NCBI GenBank assembly: GCA_964639895.1 | Contig: CAZXEJ010000006.1 | Coordinates: 1 to 64,000 of the forward strand | Source: CAZXEJ01 sp964639895 | GTDB lineage: Bacteria > Desulfobacterota_D > UBA1144 > Nemesobacterales > JADFKM01 | Direction: 5' to 3' | DNA length: 64,000 bases | Shown here: positions 45,312 through 53,441 of the stretch, in pieces | How positions within the stretch are numbered: position 1 is the stretch's first letter | Layout: each line of letters opens with the position of its first letter | Notes under the pieces: model-generated | Database searches by the model: none | What the model was told of the DNA's origin: nothing | What the model saw: the letters and a program-made list of their open reading frames with translations, nothing else | Position numbers and translations under genes: made by a program

Positions 45312-46091
45312 CTACATCCTCTCGCGGGAGCTCATCTGATATCCGCCCTCGGCGACCGGCTCACCGTCTATCAACACGACGTCGTCATCACCCACCGTCA
45401 CCCTTCCCGCGGCAATCAACCTGTGGACGGCATAAGGAAGCACGACGTGCTCGGCTTCGCGCCTTATCCTTTCGGCGACCTCTTCGGCGTCGGCTTCCGT
45501 GCAGCCGTCGAGCGGGACGGGTGGTGACTGGGCCACGGCCGGACCGAACCGGCGGTCCCAGCGGCTGAAGAACACCGTGGCCCTAATCTCCTTCTCCCCC
45601 GCCCGCAGGGCCTGAAGCCAGGGATCGACCCCCTTCACCAAGTATGGCTTGGTCGTGTCTCCCGGGTAGAGGTTGACGATCCTGTTGTGGTAGCGTTCAT
45701 GGGCCCGCCTGCCCAGGCGTCTCCTGTAGCCGGCCAGTACGATGAGGTCGGGTACCAGTTTGGCTTCGATCAGGGCCAGTGCCGCGGCGTCGTAGGCGTC
45801 CCTCAAGGAGTCGTCGTCGGCGCGCGCCCCCAAGAGTTCGAAGAACCCCTTCGAACTGAGGGAGATCACCTCGATACCCCTCTCGGCCGCTTTGCGCGCC
45901 CCGGCACAGGTGGGTACGTTGGTGAACACGGCTTCGATGGAGCAGTAGGGGACTTCGCCGGACGCGGCTAGCTCAAGCTGCGCGTCGTGGATGGCGATCA
46001 TGTTGGTGCCGCTTCCAGACACGAACACGACCGCCTTCAGTGGTTTTGGCGGGCGGTCGTTGCCGGTCTCACGGTGCGGCGCGTGTTTCAT
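45312..46091 (-). CDS. purN: PurN-like phosphoribosylglycinamide formyltransferase, divergent active site
   Basis: 259 aa with the formyltransferase fold. The N-terminal phosphate loop FVSGSGTNMIAI and DLIVLAGYRRRLG match PurN, which adds a formyl group from 10-formyl-THF to GAR. The catalytic segment is altered. The usual NxHPSLLP is NLYPGDTTKP (N140 kept, the His site is Y142), and the usual TVHxVDxGxDxGP is TVFFSRWDRRFGP (D179 may replace the catalytic Asp). It may be a lineage-specific PurN or act on another amine. purF and purL elsewhere in the window make a purine role reasonable. Confidence 0.75.
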   Translation of the reverse strand: MKHAPHRETGNDRPPKPLKAVVFVSGSGTNMIAIHDAQLELAASGEVPYCSIEAVFTNVPTCAGARKAAERGIEVISLSSKGFFELLGARADDDSLRDAYDAAALALIEAKLVPDLIVLAGYRRRLGRRAHERYHNRIVNLYPGDTTKPYLVKGVDPWLQALRAGEKEIRATVFFSRWDRRFGPAVAQSPPVPLDGCTEADAEEVAERIRREAEHVVLPYAVHRLIAAGRVTVGDDDVVLIDGEPVAEGGYQMSSRERM

Positions 46092-46123
46092 TGGGAGGGC
46101 GTATTGGTTATATTGTAGGTCAA

Positions 46124-46151
46124 ATTATATCGGGTTTCCGTTGATGAGCAA
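46124..46151 (-). promoter_or_regulatory. Promoter candidate for the PurN-like gene
   Basis: On the - strand: TTGCTC (46146-46151), a 16-nt spacer, TATAAT (46124-46129). It predicts a 26-nt leader. The same AT-rich patch must also contain the promoter of the divergent cdsA, which could use TTGGTT (46104-46109) and TATATC (46126-46131); the two would overlap and compete. Confidence 0.45.
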
Positions 46152-47001
46152 CCTTGGAAAGCGTGTCCTTACGGCCGCGGTCGGGGTTCCCCTGGTTTTC
46201 GCCTTGATATATGCCGGGGGGGTGGCGTTTCTCCTACTCATCGCCGTTGTAATCGTATTGTGCATGGTCGAGCTTGGCCGCCTTGTTGCTGCCAAGGGAG
46301 GTACGCTCCGCGTGCCTCTGGTCACCGTGCTGGCTGTTGCGGTGGCCGTGGCCGCGTGGTTGGGCGGGCAGTTCTACATGTCGGCCGCCTATGTTGCGGC
46401 GGTGGTTGTTCTGCTGGTGGTCGAGGTGATGGGTGGAGTGGTGAAGAACTCCATGGCGCGCCTGGGGTACGCCTTGCTGGCGCTCACCTACGCCGGGCTC
46501 CTGCCGAGCCACTTCCTTGTCCTCAGGCGCAGCACGCTCTCATCGCCGCTTGCCGATGCTGCCGCCTCGCTCGCCCTCCGAGACCCTGGGTTCATGTTCC
46601 TGGTCTTCGTCGTGGCCGTAACGTTCGTCCACGACACGTCGGCCTTCTTCGTCGGAAAGAGGGCGGGCACACTGAGGCTGCTTCCTACGGTGAGCCCCGC
46701 CAAGACCGTCGAAGGGACGCTGGGTGGTGCGCTTGGGGCGGTGGTCACGGCCGTGGTTGTGGATTTCATATTCGGCACACCGTTTCCCCCCTACTTGGTC
46801 GCCCTCTGGGGGCTGGTACTCGCCGTGGCGGCCACGTTCGGCGACCTGGTGGAATCCATGTTGAAGCGGGACGCCGAGATAAAGGATACGGGCGGGGTCC
46901 TGCCCGGTCATGGAGGTGTTCTCGACAGGCTCGACAGCCTGCTTTTCACCGTACCGGTCTCGTTCTATTTCGTCGTGTTCTGCCTTGGGGGGAAAGGCTG
47001 A
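46144..47001 (+). CDS. cdsA: Phosphatidate cytidylyltransferase
   Basis: Integral membrane enzyme that makes CDP-diacylglycerol from phosphatidate and CTP, the branch point of phospholipid synthesis. Multiple membrane spans precede the C-terminal CdsA signature SPAKTVEG ... DLVESMLKRDAEIKDTGG ... LPGHGGVLDRLDS. ATG 46144 (MSNLGKRVLT) gives a normal 285 aa; the frame extends upstream into unrelated sequence. Its 3' end overlaps the convergent yihY-type gene by 37 bp. Confidence 0.95.
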   Translation: MSNLGKRVLTAAVGVPLVFALIYAGGVAFLLLIAVVIVLCMVELGRLVAAKGGTLRVPLVTVLAVAVAVAAWLGGQFYMSAAYVAAVVVLLVVEVMGGVVKNSMARLGYALLALTYAGLLPSHFLVLRRSTLSSPLADAAASLALRDPGFMFLVFVVAVTFVHDTSAFFVGKRAGTLRLLPTVSPAKTVEGTLGGALGAVVTAVVVDFIFGTPFPPYLVALWGLVLAVAATFGDLVESMLKRDAEIKDTGGVLPGHGGVLDRLDSLLFTVPVSFYFVVFCLGGKG

Positions 47002-48365
47002 ACGCCCGCCCGGGGCCTTCCGGCGGCTGGATCTCCTTCGTCCTCGACTACCAGGTCCTTGAGCGTGTCGTCGTCGAGAGCCTCATCGAGTGCGTGTTCT
47101 ATCCTCTCGAGAACATCCCTCACCCTCTCGGCCGGTTGCAGCCCGGCGAGCAGGGCCGCTTCGGCCAGGTGTTCGTTTCCCCTTATCTTGTCCAGGACTT
47201 CCCTCAATCGTATGGTGCCGATGTCACGGGAAGGAAGATACGCGGGCGGATCGTCGGCCGTGGCCGCAAGGAGCCCCACCTTCTCGAGTATCCCTATCAT
47301 CCTGCTCACGGGCCGGAGCGGATGGCGAAGCAGGGTGGAGATCTCTTCGGCCGTTGGCGCATTGGTACCGTCGTGGAAGCGTTTGCCGACACAATACATT
47401 ATCGAAAGCCCGAGCTCTTCCTGGAGTTTTGCACTCAGGTATTCGAGCCGCTTCCAGCCGAGCTGATCGAGATGCTGGTGGCAGTAAGCGACCTGGGCGC
47501 CAATGAACAGGATGAGCCAGTTGAGGTAGAGCCAAAGGATGAACAGGAACAAAACGGCGAAGCTGGAATAGATTGCATAGTACTTGGTGGATGTGGCGAC
47601 GAACGAGGAGAACACCCATCCCACGAGCACCCAGCTGACGCCGGCCACAAGGCCGCCAAGCAGTGCGGACCTCACCTTGACCCTCGTGTTGGGGATGAAA
47701 ATGATGAGGAACGTGAACGAGAGGCATATGAAGACGAAAGGCACCACCTCGGACAAAAGGACGAACAGGAGGTTGAAGAGCTTGTATCCCATGAGTTTCT
47801 GCACGAACGAGTGGGTGAGGAAGACGGCCTTGAGTCCGAGGGCGATGAAAATGAGCACCGGGCCGGTGAGGACGACGCTCATGTAGTCGCTGAAGCGGCG
47901 GGCCAGGCTTCGGGGGCGGTCTATCTCCCATATGATGTTGACCGATTCCTCTATCTTCTGCAGGAGCCTTATGATCGTGTAGAAAAGCAACGCCAACCCG
48001 ACGACGCTGAGAACCCCTATCTTTATGTTGTCTACGAACCCGATGATCCGGGTGGCCACCTCGGGGGCCTTCTCGCCCAGGGGGGCGAGGAAGCGGATGA
48101 GGGCGTCCTTGAGCTGATTGTGCACGCCGAAGGCCTTGAGCACGGAGAAGCTCAGGGCAAGCAGCGGCACCAGGGCGAGGAGTGTCGAGTAGACGAGTCC
48201 CATGGCCCGGACGTCGAGCTCGTTTGTACGGAACTTCTTTACGGTGCCGTATACAAGGCGGGTCGTCTGTAGAGCCAGAGCGCGGGGAGGCGTAAGTGTG
48301 GACGGATCAATGGTCCAGAGATCGTGCTCGAGGAATCGGGTGGCCTTGGTGTAGAGTGTAAGCAT
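46965..48365 (-). CDS. YihY/BrkB-family membrane protein with C-terminal helical extension
   Basis: 466 aa inner-membrane protein. About residues 40-290 match the YihY/BrkB (formerly RNase BN-annotated) family with six spans (VYSTLLALVPLLALSFSVLKAFG, FLFILWLYLNWLILFIGAQV). Residues about 305-440 form a soluble, probably winged-helix extension (PTAEEISTLLRHPLRPVSRM). The function of the family is unsettled; it is not a nuclease. An adjacent GTG at 48368 could also start it. A TAAAAT -10-like box lies just upstream. Confidence 0.9.
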   Translation of the reverse strand: MLTLYTKATRFLEHDLWTIDPSTLTPPRALALQTTRLVYGTVKKFRTNELDVRAMGLVYSTLLALVPLLALSFSVLKAFGVHNQLKDALIRFLAPLGEKAPEVATRIIGFVDNIKIGVLSVVGLALLFYTIIRLLQKIEESVNIIWEIDRPRSLARRFSDYMSVVLTGPVLIFIALGLKAVFLTHSFVQKLMGYKLFNLLFVLLSEVVPFVFICLSFTFLIIFIPNTRVKVRSALLGGLVAGVSWVLVGWVFSSFVATSTKYYAIYSSFAVLFLFILWLYLNWLILFIGAQVAYCHQHLDQLGWKRLEYLSAKLQEELGLSIMYCVGKRFHDGTNAPTAEEISTLLRHPLRPVSRMIGILEKVGLLAATADDPPAYLPSRDIGTIRLREVLDKIRGNEHLAEAALLAGLQPAERVRDVLERIEHALDEALDDDTLKDLVVEDEGDPAAGRPRAGVQPFPPRQNTTK

Positions 48366-48461
48366 CACTATATTTTATCACCCGACACGCATAGTAGGAA
48401 GTGCAGCGGGGCGGTCGACCGCAGGACTTTTGGCGGATGCACGTCAGGGACGGGGCCGATG

Positions 48462-48489
48462 TTGTCGCACGTTCGTCGAGGATTATATT
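48462..48489 (+). promoter_or_regulatory. Promoter candidate for the 61-residue protein
   Basis: TTGTCG (48462-48467), a 16-nt spacer, TATATT (48484-48489). It is the only AT-rich stretch between the divergent genes on this side and gives a leader of about 43 nt. Confidence 0.45.
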
Positions 48490-48538
48490 AAAAGTGAGGG
48501 GTGTCGCGTGCAACAGACCCAAAGGGAGGTTGGTTGCC

Positions 48539-48724
48539 ATGTTCAGGATCGAGCTCGGCGACGAAGAGCGGCGGTTGCTGCTGGAAGAGCTCAAGAGCAG
48601 GGTTCTTGATCTCAGGGCCGAGATAGCCCAGACCGATAAGGCGGCGTTCAAGGAAGAACTGCGCAAGAAGAAGGAGATGCTCAAGGACATAGTAAAGAGG
48701 CTCGAAGACGCCCGCCACACCTGA
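48539..48724 (+). CDS. Small charged coiled-coil protein
   Basis: 61 aa. It starts MFRIELGDEERRLLLEEL and is almost all charged helix (ELRKKKEMLKDIVKRLED), predicted to be a coiled coil or helical hairpin. AAGGGAGG lies just before the ATG and a promoter further up, so it is very likely translated. I recognise no named family. It stops 12 bp from the convergent gamma-glutamyltranspeptidase gene. Confidence 0.78.
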   Translation: MFRIELGDEERRLLLEELKSRVLDLRAEIAQTDKAAFKEELRKKKEMLKDIVKRLEDARHT

Positions 48725-48736
48725 CGAGCGGCGGTG

Positions 48737-50482
48737 CTACGGCCCCCCGTGCGGCAGGGAGAGGCCCGCAGCGAAGGCGTTTTCTCTTCTTCTGTCGGCT
48801 GCCCCTGCTAGGACACCGTCGGAGACCATGATCGCCATCACGCTTCCTATACCCCTTTCCTTGAGAATCCGTACACGGTGGCCGGTTTCCTCGTAGAGCC
48901 CCAACGTATCACGCGTGGCGGCCCCTTCCTCGACCAGCGTCACGTCCGGGAACCACCCGTGGTGGATCCTTCCGGACAGCACGGCGTCTTCGATGTTCAT
49001 ACGGTGATCGACGACGTTTAGTATTACCTGGAGCACAGTGGTGATGATCGTTCTTCCTCCGGGCGACCCCAGCACCAGGTAGGGCCGGCCGTTGCGGGAG
49101 AGGATCGTGGGGGTCATGCTCGAGAGCATCCTCTTACCGGGCGCCACGGTGTTGGGTTGAGTGCCGATGAGGCCCTTTTCGTCCGTCACGCCTGGCAGGG
49201 GATTGAAGTCTCCCATTTCGTTGTTGAGCAGAAACCCCCCTCCCTCGACCACAAGGCCTGAGCCGAAGGGGTGGTTGAGCGTATAGGTGAAGGAGAGTGC
49301 GTTGCCCTCGGCGTCGACGATGGAGAAATGGGTGGTCTCGCCCCCGGCGCCGGGGCCGCCGGCCGGTGCCATAGGGCGGGGGAGCCTGCTCTTGGCGGCA
49401 CGCCGAAGGGGGATGGTTCGGCGGATGGCGTCCGCATACGGTTTGGAAAGTAGCCTGGGGAGCGGCATGTGCGGGTTGAAATCGGGATCGCCCAGATAGA
49501 TGGCGCGGTCGCGGTAGGCCGCCCGCATGGCCTCGGTCAGTAGGTGGAGGTAGAGGGCGGAATTGTGGCCCGTCGAGGCGAGATCGTATCCCTCAAGGAT
49601 GTTGAGCATCTCGATCAGCGCCACTCCACCGGAGCTTGGCGGGGGGACGGAGTATACGTCGTAGCCGCGGTAGGTGCCGTGTAGGGGTTTTCTCTCGAGC
49701 GCCCTGTACCGTGCCAAGTCCTGGGGCGTCATGATGCCGCCGTATCGGGCCAATGTGGATACGATGCGTGCGGCCGTTCCTCCCCCGTAGAAGGCTGTCT
49801 CACCGTGTCGTGCTATCTTCTCCAGCGTGGATGCCAAAAGCGGCTGGCGCCATAGCTCGCCCGGCATGTATTCCGATCCGTCCGCCTTGAAGAACTTGGC
49901 ACGGCTGGCCTTGAATTTTCTTAGCTTTTTCCCGTAGCGGCTAACGTAGGTATGGAACTCGTGTGTAACCTCGATGCCCCTTCGGCACAGTTCGATGGAC
50001 GGCCTGATGAGTTCGGCCATCTTCATGGTGCCGAGCGTGCGATGCAGCAGAAAGAGGCCCGCCACCGTCCCTGGAACTCCCACTGAAAGAGCCCCCTCGA
50101 GAAGGAGATCCTCCCTGACACCTCCCGTGGCGGGATCGACGAACATCTGCGCCGTAGCCTTGGCGGGCGCCGTCTCCCTGAAATCAAAGGCACGGACACG
50201 GCCGTCGTTGCCCATATGGAGGGCGAAACCGCCTCCCCCTATGTTGCCCGTCCACGGCATCACCACGGCAAGGGCAAAGGCCACGGCCACGGCGGCGTCG
50301 GCCGCGTTGCCTCCGCGGCGAAGAACGTCGAGGCCGATTGAAGATGCTATGGGATTTGCCGTCACCACCATGGCCGTCGAGGCGCGCTTGGGGCGCGCGG
50401 CGGGCCGGGCGGTTCGTGTCGGGTAGGAGACGACGAAGAGCAGGATGGCGGAGACGAATATGCTCCCGATTCGTGAGGACAC
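48737..50482 (-). CDS. ggt: Gamma-glutamyltranspeptidase
   Basis: Periplasmic N-terminal nucleophile hydrolase that removes gamma-glutamyl groups from glutathione and related compounds. 581 aa with a signal peptide (about 1-25). The proenzyme is cut before T383 in ETTHFSIVD, which becomes the nucleophile; GNIGGGGFALH and the Gly-rich PPPSSGGVALIEMLN and LGSPGG regions are conserved. GTG start at 50482 with a strong AGGAGG. Monocistronic; no glutathione genes are nearby. Confidence 0.95.
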   Translation of the reverse strand: MSSRIGSIFVSAILLFVVSYPTRTARPAARPKRASTAMVVTANPIASSIGLDVLRRGGNAADAAVAVAFALAVVMPWTGNIGGGGFALHMGNDGRVRAFDFRETAPAKATAQMFVDPATGGVREDLLLEGALSVGVPGTVAGLFLLHRTLGTMKMAELIRPSIELCRRGIEVTHEFHTYVSRYGKKLRKFKASRAKFFKADGSEYMPGELWRQPLLASTLEKIARHGETAFYGGGTAARIVSTLARYGGIMTPQDLARYRALERKPLHGTYRGYDVYSVPPPSSGGVALIEMLNILEGYDLASTGHNSALYLHLLTEAMRAAYRDRAIYLGDPDFNPHMPLPRLLSKPYADAIRRTIPLRRAAKSRLPRPMAPAGGPGAGGETTHFSIVDAEGNALSFTYTLNHPFGSGLVVEGGGFLLNNEMGDFNPLPGVTDEKGLIGTQPNTVAPGKRMLSSMTPTILSRNGRPYLVLGSPGGRTIITTVLQVILNVVDHRMNIEDAVLSGRIHHGWFPDVTLVEEGAATRDTLGLYEETGHRVRILKERGIGSVMAIMVSDGVLAGAADRRRENAFAAGLSLPHGGP

Positions 50483-51216
50483 GATTATGGTTCCTCCTGA
50501 TACTCAACGCACCGAGGGCGGCACGAGAGGGCGTTAGCATACTATATCATCCTCCCTAACGGTGCACCATTGGAGAAGGGCGAGGTTTGAGCGGTGGGAG
50601 AAGGGCAGGGGCTCATGGCGCATTACAGGCGAGTTGCCTGCCTCTGCTCGCTCCCCACGCCGTGTTCTGGAACCTTCTCCCTTGCTGACGTGTGGCCTGC
50701 TCGTGCGTTGAGGCTCCTTACTGCCTTCGCGGTCGGGATACAGGGAAGAGGGGGGTGCTGCAGTTGGGTTTTCGCGGTTCCGACCGGCGCCGTCAAGGCG
50801 TTGCCCTGGCCGAGAGGGGATGTGAAGGCGGGGGGATGTGCGGTTAAAGGCGTTGCCGAGGGGCGTTTCGTGTAACGAGGGTTTCATGCCCCACATCCAA
50901 GCCGCATCTGAAGACGCCGCCGGGTGTTGGCGGGTCCGCCGCTCATGGTTTTGAGTTTCGTGCCAAACCCTACCGCTTCCGTGTCGGTGGATACAACCGT
51001 ATGGCGATGCTGCAGCTGATTGCGTGAGGTTGCGCCGGGGCCGTTCGGCGGTCTCTTCTCCGGCCATTCATTACGGTCGGGGGCCGGACTGTGGCAGTGC
51101 CGTATTTATGATATCATAAATTCAGTCGGTCCCAGTGGCGTAGCACTGCAAGGGGTTATGGTTGTGCGTGCCTGTTCCTCAGGCGCGGTGTTTCATTGTC
51201 CCCGCGGTAGGCTGAG
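50483..51216. other. 0.73-kb spacer with an 18-bp palindrome
   Basis: Between the divergent ggt (-) and M23 peptidase (+) genes. The most notable feature is the perfect 18-bp AT palindrome at 51104-51121, set in otherwise GC-rich sequence about 95 nt upstream of the peptidase start. The rest has only low-complexity open frames. Confidence 0.6.
51104..51121. promoter_or_regulatory. Perfect 18-bp AT-rich palindrome (operator candidate)
   Basis: ATTTATGATATCATAAAT is identical to its reverse complement over 18 bp. It is upstream of the M23 peptidase gene and contains -10-like hexamers on both strands (TATGAT). It could be a dimeric regulator's operator overlapping a promoter. No second copy was noticed in the window. 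Confidence 0.5.
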
Positions 51217-52683
51217 ATGTTCAAAGGCAAGCTTGATATGGAGCTTCGGATGCGAAAACGATCTTCACGCAGGAAGTACTTTTACCTGTTCATCGCCGTC
51301 GTGGTTTTTGTCGCCCTCTACTTGGTCGCTCCCTACCTGGAATGGCACCCCCCGCGCGTCGAGTTGGATGTGAAATCGGGCTACGTGGGAGCGAGACCCG
51401 TCACGATAAGGCTGTCGGACGAGGGGAGGGGGCTTCGCAGGGTCGAGGTCCAGTTCCGGGACGTCCACGGAGTGACCACCCTGGCCCTCAAGGACTACGA
51501 TCCCCCTGCGCCGAGCGATACGATCGTGCTCGAGCTCGACTACAAGTCCCTGGGCATGAAGGAGGGGGAGGGCGAGTTGCGTGTCAAGGCCGAGGATGCC
51601 TCGCGGCTCAGGCTGTTCTTCGGCAACAGGACGGTTGTGGCCAAGCAGGTCAAGGTGGACTTCGTCCCTCCGACCGTCTCGTCGCTGTTGAGCGGCCTCT
51701 ACGTGGCCCGCGGTGGGACGGCCGTCGCCGTATATACGGCCTCGCCCGATACGGAACTGAGCGGCGTCAAGGTGGGCGACCGGTTCTTTCGCGGCACCAA
51801 GGGGTACTTCAAGAAGCCCGACATATACCTTGTGCTGTTCACCTATCCCTACGACCAGGAGGGACCGGTGGAGGCGAGGCTTGTGGCCGTCGACAAGGCG
51901 GGTAACAGCGCCATCGGAGATCTTCCCTATGTATTCAAAGAACGCCGTTACAAGAAAAGCACCATCAATGTGCCCGAGTCGTTCATACGGCGTAAGGTCT
52001 TGCCCCTCTACGGGGAGCGGAACGATGCGGAATCGGACGCCGATGTGTTCGTGGCCGTCAATCGACGGTTGCGCAAGAAGAATGAGCTTCAGATAGGTGA
52101 GATAACGTCCCGCATCACGCCCCGCTTCCTGTGGCAGGGGCCGTTTAAACAGCTCTCGAACTCCAAGGTGGAGGCCGGTTTCGCCGACTACCGGACGTAC
52201 CTCGTCGACGGTGAGGTCGTCGACAGCGAATACCATCTTGGCTACGATCTTGCCGTCGTGCCGCACTACAGGGTTGAAGCTGCAAACGACGGCATCGTGG
52301 CGTTTGCCGGAGATCTGGGCATATACGGCAAATCGGTGATAATCGACCACGGCTTCGGCCTGTTCACTCTCTACAGCCACATGAGCTTCATAGGGGTCGA
52401 TGAAGGCCAAGAGGTGAGAAAGGGTCAGATCATCGGGCGGACCGGGCAGACGGGTCTGGCGGGTGGGGACCACCTGCACTACGGCATGTACGTTCAAGGC
52501 GTGGCCGTCGACCCCATCGAATGGTGGGACCCGAAGTGGCTTGAGAACTCCATAGTGGAGCCCATCAAGACGATAGAGAGGGAGTACGGCGTGAGCGAGG
52601 GACACAGGAGCTTTGTGTCGCGCTATTCGTTCTACTCCAGCCGAGGCATCCTTGAGGACGGTATCAAGGCGTGTGTGCGCTGA
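51217..52683 (+). CDS. Membrane-anchored M23-family metallopeptidase
   Basis: 488 aa. A single N-terminal anchor (about 20-42) leads to an Ig-like/beta-rich region and a C-terminal LytM (M23) domain. The zinc site is complete: H340 and D344 (HLGYD) and H419/H421 (GDHLHYG). Such enzymes cut peptidoglycan cross-links outside the membrane or activate amidases. ATG 51217 is used; ATG 51238 is an alternative that keeps the anchor. The stop overlaps the rlmB start by 1 nt. Confidence 0.92.
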   Translation: MFKGKLDMELRMRKRSSRRKYFYLFIAVVVFVALYLVAPYLEWHPPRVELDVKSGYVGARPVTIRLSDEGRGLRRVEVQFRDVHGVTTLALKDYDPPAPSDTIVLELDYKSLGMKEGEGELRVKAEDASRLRLFFGNRTVVAKQVKVDFVPPTVSSLLSGLYVARGGTAVAVYTASPDTELSGVKVGDRFFRGTKGYFKKPDIYLVLFTYPYDQEGPVEARLVAVDKAGNSAIGDLPYVFKERRYKKSTINVPESFIRRKVLPLYGERNDAESDADVFVAVNRRLRKKNELQIGEITSRITPRFLWQGPFKQLSNSKVEAGFADYRTYLVDGEVVDSEYHLGYDLAVVPHYRVEAANDGIVAFAGDLGIYGKSVIIDHGFGLFTLYSHMSFIGVDEGQEVRKGQIIGRTGQTGLAGGDHLHYGMYVQGVAVDPIEWWDPKWLENSIVEPIKTIEREYGVSEGHRSFVSRYSFYSSRGILEDGIKACVR

Positions 52684-53441
52684 TGGTTGTCTCGGGCGTG
52701 AATGCCGTGAGGGAGGCGCTGCTTACATGTCCGGAGAGGATACGGGAGGTTGTGTTCGCCGAAGGGCGCCCCGGTGGCAGGCGGGACGATCTGGTGGCAT
52801 TGGCCTCCCGATGCGGCGTCGTCGTCAAGTGGGGCGGTCGAGCAGTTCTCGATAGGATCGCTGGTACCCCTTCTCACCAGGGGGTGGCTGCACGCCTGGA
52901 CGGCTTTCCTTATGCCGCGCTCTCGGACCTCGTCTCAGAGAGTTCTGCCGCTCCCCCTTCGGGCGGGCGTGTCGTCGTAGTGCTGGACCACGTCGAGGAT
53001 CCCCAGAATCTTGGTGCCATCATAAGGAGCGCGGCCTTCTTCGGTTGTTCCGGCGTAGTGATACCCAAGGCGCGTGCCGCCAGAGTCACGTCCTCCGTGG
53101 TAAAGGCATCGGCGGGGTGCGTGTTCAGGGTCCCCGTCGCAATGGTGGCGAACATCGCCTCCTCGCTGGATGCCCTGAAGCGCGAGGGGTTCTGGGTGAT
53201 AGGGGCGGTGGCCGAAGGCGGGGCAGCGCCCTGGGAAGCGCCCGGAGCCGGGGAAGACTTGGCCCTCGTTATAGGAAACGAGAACAAGGGAATCTCCAGG
53301 CTGGTGCGGAAGAAGTGTGATTTCCTGGTATCCATTCCCTCCGCCACGGAGGATGTGGACTCGCTCAACGCATCGGCGGCCGCAGCAGTGCTGATCTACG
53401 AGCTACGGCGCACTAAGCTTGGGGGTCGCCGGAAGCCCTGA
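52683..53441 (+). CDS. rlmB: 23S rRNA (guanosine-2'-O-)-methyltransferase RlmB
   Basis: SpoU/TrmH-class knotted methyltransferase, 252 aa. An N-terminal substrate-binding domain (about 1-75) precedes the three SPOUT motifs: VLDHVEDPQNLGAIIRSAAF, LVIGNENKGISR and IPSATEDVDSLNASAAAAVL. It 2'-O-methylates a guanosine in 23S rRNA (G2251 in E. coli). ATG 52683 overlaps the M23 stop (TGATG); GTG 52671 is an alternative with four extra residues. The link with the peptidase gene is probably only translational coupling. Confidence 0.93.
   Translation: MVVSGVNAVREALLTCPERIREVVFAEGRPGGRRDDLVALASRCGVVVKWGGRAVLDRIAGTPSHQGVAARLDGFPYAALSDLVSESSAAPPSGGRVVVVLDHVEDPQNLGAIIRSAAFFGCSGVVIPKARAARVTSSVVKASAGCVFRVPVAMVANIASSLDALKREGFWVIGAVAEGGAAPWEAPGAGEDLALVIGNENKGISRLVRKKCDFLVSIPSATEDVDSLNASAAAAVLIYELRRTKLGGRRKP

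Noticed and set aside
46260..48272. 670-codon open frame on + across cdsA and the yihY-type gene
   Set aside because: It is out of frame with cdsA and antisense to the yihY-type gene. Both real genes have clear family motifs; this frame has none.
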